This document shows, piece after piece, positions 22,820 through 28,710 of a stretch of DNA of 33,909 nt. The translations under genes and the position numbers were made by a program. Below the pieces are notes generated by a model, which was not told the origin of the DNA, ran no database searches, and saw only the letters and a program-made list of their open reading frames with translations. The first letter of the stretch is position 1, and every line of letters starts with the position of its first letter. The stretch comes from Chloroflexota bacterium (lineage in GTDB: Bacteria; Chloroflexota; Limnocylindria; Limnocylindrales; CSP1-4), in assembly GCA_021786265.1 (NCBI GenBank), contig JAJYNP010000179.1, forward strand, positions 1 through 33,909, given 5' to 3'.

Positions 22820-23241
22820 CCCGCGGAACCGGTCGGACTGCGAGGTGCGGTCGGAAGGAGGCCCAGGCTCGTCTCCTTGCTGCGCGCGCCTTCGCCTCCG
22901 TCGCCGAGCTCGTCTACGCAGAGCCTGACGATCCCCTGCTCCCTCTTCGCGGCGTCGCCGCGGCTGTCGCCGTCCTGGGTGGGATTGCGGCCGCTGACGT
23001 CATCTGTTGCGTCCGCCTCGGCGAGATGTTCCGGGGCGAGGATCACGATCAAGCTGTGGATCTGCTTGCGAAGGCGCACCCCGAGGGCGCCCGCGTCAAG
23101 AATGACCTGCAACGACTCCTCAGCGTCAAGGACAAGGTCCACTACCAGGCGATCATCGTGACGCCGAAGGAGACCGAGGCCGCCATACGGCAGGCGAAGC
23201 GAGTCCTTCGGGCCGCTGAAGAGGCGTTCGGATCGCAGTGA
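22816..23241 (+). CDS. HEPN-like helical protein (toxin-like partner)
   Basis: This 141-residue protein starts at ATG 22816, overlapping the MNT stop by four bases. It is almost wholly helical: AVLGGIAAADVICCVRLGE (about 53-71), GEDHDQAVDLLAKA and the KNDLQRLLSVKDKVHYQ segment (95-111). Size, helical plan and pairing fit HEPN, but the RNase motif R-x4-6-H is not clear: the candidate is Lys105-Asp106-Lys107-Val108-His109-Tyr110, with Arg100 nine residues before the His. The Tyr next to the His could be a target for AMPylation, but in HepT it is H-x-Y. It may be an active variant, or a HEPN-like protein with another job. Confidence 0.68.
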   Translation: MTRGTGRTARCGRKEAQARLLAARAFASVAELVYAEPDDPLLPLRGVAAAVAVLGGIAAADVICCVRLGEMFRGEDHDQAVDLLAKAHPEGARVKNDLQRLLSVKDKVHYQAIIVTPKETEAAIRQAKRVLRAAEEAFGSQ

Positions 23242-23491
23242 CGCGGTAGCGCGTGACGCCGCTACGGGTAGTGGTTACCTGCGCTTCGGGAGAAAGCATC
23301 AGGATCGTTGACGCAGCCAACGCGCGTGCGATCTGGAGCGCGATTCGAATGCGCAGCACGAGATCCGAGGAGTCGTGCTCAGCACGGCGGCTGTCCGGGA
23401 GCGTCCGCGACGTCGCTATCGGAAGAGGGGTCAGCGGCAGAGGATCCACCGCGGTTGTTTGTTGGTCTTCCAACAATCGAGCCCCGAGCGT

Positions 23492-23567
23492 TGGTGAGCC
23501 GGCTGGGATTCGAACCCAGGACACGAGGGTTAAAAGCCCCCTGCTCTGACCGCTGAGCTACCGGCCC
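23492..23567 (-). tRNA. tRNA-Lys (anticodon TTT), CCA encoded
   Basis: Read on the minus strand from 23567: acceptor GGGCCGG pairs fully with CCGGCTC (one G-U), D-arm GCTC...GAGC, anticodon stem GGGGG/CCCTC around loop CTTTTAA (anticodon TTT), T-arm CTGGG-TTCGAAT-CCCAG, discriminator A, then encoded CCA at 23494-23492. It is 76 nt long. The DNA beyond its 3' end holds the MNT-HEPN genes and a dead recombinase, so this tRNA may once have been an integration target. No second copy of its 3' end was seen in the window. The 250 bp between it and the HEPN gene holds no gene. Confidence 0.96.
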
Positions 23568-23736
23568 GGGCAACAGGGTAGCGGGGGCGGCGCGAGGGTG
23601 TGAAGCGTCCCCGGTGCGCGCAGCCGGCGCTCGTCGCGGGTCGGGTGGTTCGAGAGGTCCGCGGGACGCCATCCGGTGGCCGTACCATCTGCGCTGCCAG
23701 GGAGGTGGCGGTCCGGGTCGGCGGAAGGAGGCTGTC

Positions 23737-24546
23737 GTGGGAACGAGGCGACTCGTGCTCGTCGTGGACGACGAGCCGTGGGTCGGCAAGCTCGTCGCCG
23801 CTGCGCTCGCGGACCAGGGGTTCGACGTCGAGACCGCTGGCGGCGGCGAGGCCGGGCTCGCGACGTTCCAGCGCCTGAAGCCCGACCTCGTGCTGCTCGA
23901 CGTCCTGATGCCCGACATCGACGGGCTGACCGTGCTCCGGCGCATCCGTGCGATCTCGCCGGTCCCGGTCATCCTGCTGACCGCGCGGGGCGCCCCGGTC
24001 GACATCGCGGGCGGCCTCGACCTCGGTGCCGACGACTACATCGCGAAGCCCTTCCACCCGGACGAGGTGGGGGCACGGATCCGCGCCGTCCTGCGCAGGA
24101 CTCCCACCGGTCCGGCGCGCGTGGTCCACGTCGCGGACATCGACATCGATCTCGGGCGCAGGACCGTCACGCGCGGTGGAGAGCGGGTCGCGCTGACCCG
24201 AACCGAGTGGCTGCTGCTGCAGGAGCTGGCCGCCCACACCGATCGCGTGGTCCTCCACACGCAGCTCCTGACCGCGGTGTGGGGGCCGCAGTATCGAAGC
24301 GAGTTCAACTACCTTCGGATCTGGGTCAGCCGGCTGCGGCGCAAGCTCGGCGTGCCAGTCGGCTCGAGCGGGCCCATCCGGACGTTCCAGGGCATCGGCT
24401 ACCTGCTCGACACGCACTGGACACCGGAGACCGAGGGAGGGCCCGGCGAGGAGTCCGACCCGGTGACCGACCCGGCGGTGGAACCGGGCGCCCCGGAGGC
24501 CGAGACGGACCCCGACCCGGTCGAGGCCGGCCGAACCGAAGACTGA
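23737..24546 (+). CDS. OmpR-family response regulator with acidic tail
   Basis: This 269-residue protein starts at GTG 23737, with GGAAGGAGG 6 bases ahead. The receiver has Asp11/Asp12, phosphoacceptor Asp55 (LVLLDVLMPDIDG) and YIAKPF; an OmpR winged helix follows (about 130-228: LTRTEWLLLQELAAH, IWVSRLRRKLG). The last 40 residues are an unusual Pro/Glu/Asp-rich tail, unlike the KdpE-like protein at 5928. No kinase gene adjoins, so it is an orphan. Its tail overlaps the convergent glycosyltransferase gene by 148 bp. The 11-bp direct repeat at 25673-25694 is a candidate site. Confidence 0.9.
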   Translation: MGTRRLVLVVDDEPWVGKLVAAALADQGFDVETAGGGEAGLATFQRLKPDLVLLDVLMPDIDGLTVLRRIRAISPVPVILLTARGAPVDIAGGLDLGADDYIAKPFHPDEVGARIRAVLRRTPTGPARVVHVADIDIDLGRRTVTRGGERVALTRTEWLLLQELAAHTDRVVLHTQLLTAVWGPQYRSEFNYLRIWVSRLRRKLGVPVGSSGPIRTFQGIGYLLDTHWTPETEGGPGEESDPVTDPAVEPGAPEAETDPDPVEAGRTED

Positions 24547-25640
24547 GCGTGGCCCGCCAGGCGCGGATCCCCGTACCGTCGCGCCAGGGCGTCGTCCGCC
24601 ACCCGACGGTAGATCCGTTCGTAGGCGTCGACCATGCGGTCCGCCGAGAAGCGAGCGAGCGCGCGTTCACGGATGCGGACGCGGTCCAGCGACCGGACCC
24701 GGTCGATGGCCAGCGACGCCTCGATCACGTCATCGACCAGGAACCCGTCCACGCCGTGTTCGACGATCTCGGGCAGGGCCCCTGCCTTCCGGGCGATCAC
24801 CGGTGTCCCGGCCGCCAGCGACTCGATCGCCACCAGCCCGAACGGCTCCGGCCACGAGCCCAGCATCAGCGTCGCGAGCGCACCCGCGTAGAGCGCGTCG
24901 CGCTCCGGCGGTCCGACCTCGCCGAGGTACTCGGCCACCCCCTCGCGGACGGCCGGCTCCAGGACCTCGCGGTACAGCTGCTGCTCGTCCGGGCGGCGCC
25001 GCTTGGCGGCGACGCGGAGCGGGAGGCCCACCTGCCGCGCCAGCTGGATCGCCTCCGCGACTCCTTTCTCGGGTGACACGCGGCCGACCAGCGCGAGGTA
25101 GCTGCCCGGCTGATCGCTGTGCGTCATCGACTCCAGGGGCAGGCCGTGATAGACCGTGGCCACCCAGTTCGCGCGCGGGTACCAGCGCCGCTGGTTGTCG
25201 CTGACGGACACGAGCGGGATCTCGGGGAACTCCGCGATGAGCTCGGGCAGGCCGGGCAGATCGAGCCGCCCGTGCAGCGTGGTCACCACCGGCGTCGGGC
25301 AGTCACGGGCGAACTGGAACCCGTACGCCTCGAGGTGCGAGTGGATCACGTCGAAGCGCTCGCGCTCGCGCCACACGCGCGCCCGGGTGACCTCGAAGAA
25401 CGGCTGCGGATCCTCCGGGGAGTCCGGACGTTCCCACAGTGACCGCTCGACGGTGGGAACGAGCTCGCACTCGACGCGCGAATCGCCGGGCGCGAACAGC
25501 GTCACCACATGGCCCCGTCGATGCAGCCCAGCGGCCAGGACCTCGATGACGCGCTCGGTCCCCGCGTAGGCGCGCGGGGGAACCGGCAGCAGCGGAGGAG
25601 CGACCAATGCGATGCGCATCGGCCACGGTTGTGCCGGCAT
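24399..25640 (-). CDS. GT4-family glycosyltransferase
   Basis: This 413-residue protein is a GT-B glycosyltransferase of family 4. N-terminal Rossmann half (IALVAPPLLPVPPRAYAGTERVIEVLAAGLHRRGH, VIHSHLEAYGFQ); C-terminal half with SYLALVGRVSPEKGVAEAIQLA and the E-x7-E-like motif EPFGLVAIESLAAGTPVIARKAGALPEIV. It uses an NDP-sugar donor; the acceptor is unknown. ATG 25640 is preferred over 25619 because GGGGTGA precedes it. The last 40 residues are Ser/Gly/Pro-rich and lie antisense to the tail of the response regulator. It is divergent from a glycogen debranching enzyme gene, so glycogen or maltodextrin synthesis is possible. Confidence 0.88.
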   Translation of the reverse strand: MPAQPWPMRIALVAPPLLPVPPRAYAGTERVIEVLAAGLHRRGHVVTLFAPGDSRVECELVPTVERSLWERPDSPEDPQPFFEVTRARVWRERERFDVIHSHLEAYGFQFARDCPTPVVTTLHGRLDLPGLPELIAEFPEIPLVSVSDNQRRWYPRANWVATVYHGLPLESMTHSDQPGSYLALVGRVSPEKGVAEAIQLARQVGLPLRVAAKRRRPDEQQLYREVLEPAVREGVAEYLGEVGPPERDALYAGALATLMLGSWPEPFGLVAIESLAAGTPVIARKAGALPEIVEHGVDGFLVDDVIEASLAIDRVRSLDRVRIRERALARFSADRMVDAYERIYRRVADDALARRYGDPRLAGHAQSSVRPASTGSGSVSASGAPGSTAGSVTGSDSSPGPPSVSGVQCVSSR

Positions 25641-25663
25641 CGTCACCCCGGTTTCGTCCGTCC

Positions 25664-25694
25664 AGTATGGCCGATCGGTGCCGGATCGGTGCCG
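25664..25694. promoter_or_regulatory. Divergent promoter with perfect 11-bp tandem repeat (GT/GDE)
   Basis: GATCGGTGCCG occurs twice head to tail (25673-25683, 25684-25694). It overlaps the -35 zone of a minus-strand promoter with -10 CATACT (25669-25664) for the glycosyltransferase, and lies 24 bases before the plus-strand -10 of the debranching enzyme. The 11-bp period suggests an OmpR-type regulator, and one is encoded 2 kb away (23737). Confidence 0.5.
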
Positions 25695-25718
25695 GCCGCC
25701 GTGGAGACCGGTCGCTGG

Positions 25719-25724
25719 TACGCT
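25719..25724 (+). promoter_or_regulatory. -10-like hexamer of the debranching-enzyme gene (leaderless)
   Basis: TACGCT followed by exactly 6 bases and ATG 25731; no SD. The spacing matches leaderless starts. Confidence 0.5.
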
Positions 25725-25730
25725 CCGCGG

Positions 25731-27950
25731 ATGCTCGAGAGCGAACCCACCCCCCACCCGGACCAACGCGAGGATCTGCTCCAGGCGGTCCGTCAGAAGC
25801 CGGCGGTCCTTCCCATCGCCGACGCCGTCGTCGTGAAGGACGGCGGTCTGTTCTTCCTGTGCCCTCCCGCCGGCCGCATCCCGCTCGCGGGTGACCATGG
25901 GTTCGGGCTCTACTACCACGACTGCCGCTATCTCGACGGCTACGACCTGCGCCTGTCCGGTCTCGCTCCCACGCCGCTCGCCGCCGGCGCGGCGATCGGG
26001 TTCGAGGCGGCGCTCGAGCTGACGAACCCGGAGTTCGAGCTGCCAGACGGCCGGGTGATCCCGAAGGAAACGCTCGGCATCCACTGGACACGCCTGGTGG
26101 ACGGTCACGAGCTCGCACTGCACGACCGGATCACGATCCAGAACTACTCGCTCGAACCCGTCGACGTCTCGCTCTCGCTCGCGTTCCGTGCCGAGTTCGA
26201 GGATGTCTTCCAGGTCCGCGGGCTGCTCGCCGAGCGGCCCGGTCGTCTCCAGGACGCGTCCTGGCGCGGCGACGTGCTTGCCTTCGCCTACGAGGGAGCG
26301 GACGACCTGTGGCGGGAGCTGGGGGTGCATCTCGCCCCGGACCCCGCCGTGCGCAGGCAGCACGGCGCCGCGTACCTCGTGTCACTGGGGGCTCGCGAGA
26401 GCGCCACGATCGAGGTGTCGCTGGTCGTGGCGGAGGAACGGCGCGAGGAGGACGCGGCCGCCCGGATCGCAGTTCGGCCGGACCCCGAGCGCGTGAGGCA
26501 CCTGCAGCGGCGCTCCGCCGCGCAATGGATGGCCGGGCAGACGCGATTCCACAGCGACAGCCCGTCGCTCGACGACATCGTGCAGCGGTCGCTGCGCGAC
26601 CTCCGGTTGCTGCGCAGCGGGATGCCGGGCCGCGAGTACTTCAGCGCCGGCCTCCCGTGGTACGGCGCGCTGTTCGGCCGGGACAGCGCGATCACGGCCA
26701 TCGAGACACTCGCGTTCGACCCCGGCATCGCGACCGAGACGCTCCGCCTGCTCGCCGCGTACCAGGGGCGCGCCGTGGACGAGTTCCACGAGGAGGAGCC
26801 GGGGAAGATCCTCCACGAGGCGCGCGTCGGCGAGCTGGCGCACCTCGGGCGCGTCCCCCACTCCCGGTACTTCGGGACAGTGGACGCCACTCCCCTCTTC
26901 CTCATCCTGCTGGGCCACCACGCGGCGTGGACCGGCGACCTGTCGCTGTTCCGCGAGCTGGGCGAGCCGGTCGAGCTCGCGCTGCGCTGGATGGACACAT
27001 ACGCGGACCTCTCGGGCAACGGCTGGCTGGAGTACCGGGGGCGGGGCGGGCACGGCGTGACCAACGAGGGCTGGAAGGACTCCACCGACTGCATCATGAC
27101 CGAGGACGGGACGCTGGCCGCGCCGCCGATCGCGCTCGTGGAGCCGCAGGCGTACGCCTGGCAGGCGAAGATCCTGATGGCCGACCTGTTCCGGCGCGAT
27201 CACGACGTGGGGCGAGCGAGCGAGCTGGAACGACAGGCCAGGGAACTGCGCGACCGGTTCGAGCGCGCCTTCTGGATGGAGGACCTGGGCTGCTACGCGC
27301 TGGCCCTCGAGCAGGGTATCCGACCGTGCCGCGTCATCACCTCGAACCCCGGGCATGCGCTGTGGACGGGGATCGCCCCGGACGACCACGCGCGGGCGAC
27401 GGCGCGGCGGCTGATGGCCCCCGACATGTTCTCGGGCTGGGGCATCCGCACGCTCTCGTCGAAGGAGCGCCGCTACAACCCCATCGGGTACCACCTCGGC
27501 ACGGTGTGGCCCCACGACAATGCCCTGATCGCGGCGGGGTTCCGGCGATACGGCCTGGACCGCGAGGCCACGCGGATCCTCTCCTCCCTGGTGGATGCCG
27601 CGAACGCGTTCCCGCACGACCGGCTGCCGGAACTCTTCGCGGGCCTCGAGCGCGCCGAGCACGCCGCGCCGGTGTCGTATCCGGTCGCCTGCCACCCCCA
27701 GGCCTGGTCGGCCGCGAGCGTCCCCTACCTGGTCGAGCGCCTGCTGGGGCTCGAGCCGGATGGGTTCGAGCGCCGGCTCCGGGTGGTCCGGCCGGTCATG
27801 CCCGACTTCGTCCACGAGGTCGAGCTCCGGGGGCTCACGGTGGCCGGGGCGCAGGCCGACCTCCGGTTCGATCGGCCCTCGCGGCGCTCCCCGCTGCAGG
27901 CCCGGGTGCTCGAGGTGCGGGGCGATCTCGAGGTGGTCGTCGAGCCCTGA
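25731..27950 (+). CDS. Glycogen debranching enzyme (amylo-alpha-1,6-glucosidase type)
   Basis: This 739-residue protein has an N-terminal beta-rich GDE_N-like domain (about 20-270: VVVKDGGLFFLCPP, GLYYHDCRYLDGYDLRLSG) and a C-terminal (alpha/alpha)6 GDE_C catalytic domain (about 300-700: GLPWYGALFGRDSAITAIETL, FHEEEPGKILHEAR, GWKDSTD, NPIGYHLGTVWPHDNALIA). It removes alpha-1,6 branch glucose from glycogen or limit dextrin in the cytoplasm. Enzymes of this architecture are also described as oligosaccharide- or mannosylglycerate-related, so the exact substrate is uncertain. The start is at ATG 25731, 6 bases after a TACGCT -10. It is divergent from the GT4 gene, with which it shares a regulatory repeat. 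Confidence 0.92.
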   Translation: MLESEPTPHPDQREDLLQAVRQKPAVLPIADAVVVKDGGLFFLCPPAGRIPLAGDHGFGLYYHDCRYLDGYDLRLSGLAPTPLAAGAAIGFEAALELTNPEFELPDGRVIPKETLGIHWTRLVDGHELALHDRITIQNYSLEPVDVSLSLAFRAEFEDVFQVRGLLAERPGRLQDASWRGDVLAFAYEGADDLWRELGVHLAPDPAVRRQHGAAYLVSLGARESATIEVSLVVAEERREEDAAARIAVRPDPERVRHLQRRSAAQWMAGQTRFHSDSPSLDDIVQRSLRDLRLLRSGMPGREYFSAGLPWYGALFGRDSAITAIETLAFDPGIATETLRLLAAYQGRAVDEFHEEEPGKILHEARVGELAHLGRVPHSRYFGTVDATPLFLILLGHHAAWTGDLSLFRELGEPVELALRWMDTYADLSGNGWLEYRGRGGHGVTNEGWKDSTDCIMTEDGTLAAPPIALVEPQAYAWQAKILMADLFRRDHDVGRASELERQARELRDRFERAFWMEDLGCYALALEQGIRPCRVITSNPGHALWTGIAPDDHARATARRLMAPDMFSGWGIRTLSSKERRYNPIGYHLGTVWPHDNALIAAGFRRYGLDREATRILSSLVDAANAFPHDRLPELFAGLERAEHAAPVSYPVACHPQAWSAASVPYLVERLLGLEPDGFERRLRVVRPVMPDFVHEVELRGLTVAGAQADLRFDRPSRRSPLQARVLEVRGDLEVVVEP

Positions 27951-27985
27951 CCGCAGGATCGACCCACCCGACGCGCCCCGTCTGA

Positions 27986-28004
27986 GTCCCGGGCGAATCG
28001 GGAC
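27986..28004 (+). terminator. Hairpin after the debranching-enzyme gene
   Basis: GTCCCG-N7-CGGGAC is a perfect 6-bp stem followed by GTTT, 36 bases after the stop. Modest but the right place for a terminator. Confidence 0.5.
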
Positions 28005-28107
28005 GTTTGCACCTGTGCCACGCATACCGGGCGGCGCCACCATCGAGCGTCTCGAAGCGCCCCGCGCCGGCCCTCGCAGCCGCGCGGGGACGAAGGAGGA
28101 TCTGGCG

Positions 28108-28503
28108 ATGACGCGCGTCCTCGTGGTGCATCACGACATCGACATGGCCGATCAGGAGGTGGACGCCCTCCGCCTGTCCGGGTACGAGGTCGAGCAGTGC
28201 GCGGGTCCGTCGATGCGCCGTTGCCCGGTCCTTCGCGGAGAGCCGTGCGATGCCGCCGAACGGGCCGACGTGCTCGTCTACGACGTGTGGTCCACCGGCG
28301 AGAGCGACGGTGGCCGCCGGCTCATCCGCAACCTCCGCGAGCTGTATCCCGACGTGCCGGTCGTGCTGACCGCCCCGGGCCTCGAGCTCGACTGGGTCGA
28401 GGAGGAGGGGCCGCACCGCGTTACGCCGCTGACCGGCCGCCCAGATCGGATCCGCCTGCAGGCGGCCGTCGAGGAGGCGCTGAAGCGACGGGTCGAGGCC
28501 TGA
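28108..28503 (+). CDS. Receiver-like protein with three evenly spaced cysteines
   Basis: This 131-residue protein starts at ATG 28108 with AAGGAGGA 7 bases ahead. The fold suggested is a CheY-like receiver: VLVVHHDIDMADQEVDALRLSGYEVEQC, an Asp at the end of the third strand (Asp59 in VLVYD), then RRLIRNLRELYPDVPVVLTAPG. The acidic pair at the first strand is replaced by His8-His9, with only Asp10 left, and the conserved Lys is not obvious, so phosphorylation is doubtful. Between strands two and three lie Cys31, Cys39 and Cys47, spaced seven residues apart, in a CAGPSMRRCPVLRGEPC segment. That pattern suits metal or redox sensing. No family name is recalled. Confidence 0.75.
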   Translation: MTRVLVVHHDIDMADQEVDALRLSGYEVEQCAGPSMRRCPVLRGEPCDAAERADVLVYDVWSTGESDGGRRLIRNLRELYPDVPVVLTAPGLELDWVEEEGPHRVTPLTGRPDRIRLQAAVEEALKRRVEA

Positions 28504-28648
28504 CCTCGCCGCGCGGCGCCCACAACCCCGGGCCCGTGCCGCGTGCGGTTCCGGCTCGACTCCGTTACCGCCGAGAGCCAGAATGGGGCCGCCGGTCCGT
28601 GGCAGGATCGTCCCGCCCGGATGCGGCGGCGGGTCGCTCGTCCGCCTG

Positions 28649-28688
28649 ACCGTGCGGTGCGCGCCGCCGATCGACGACGGCGCACGGT
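28649..28688. promoter_or_regulatory. Inverted repeat upstream of the transketolase gene
   Basis: ACCGTGCG (28649-28656) and CGCACGGT (28681-28688) form a perfect 8-bp dyad with a 24-base gap, ending 22 bases before the start codon. It may be an operator or a leader hairpin. Confidence 0.4.
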
Positions 28689-28710
28689 GTCGTAGCGCGG
28701 AGGATTGAGC

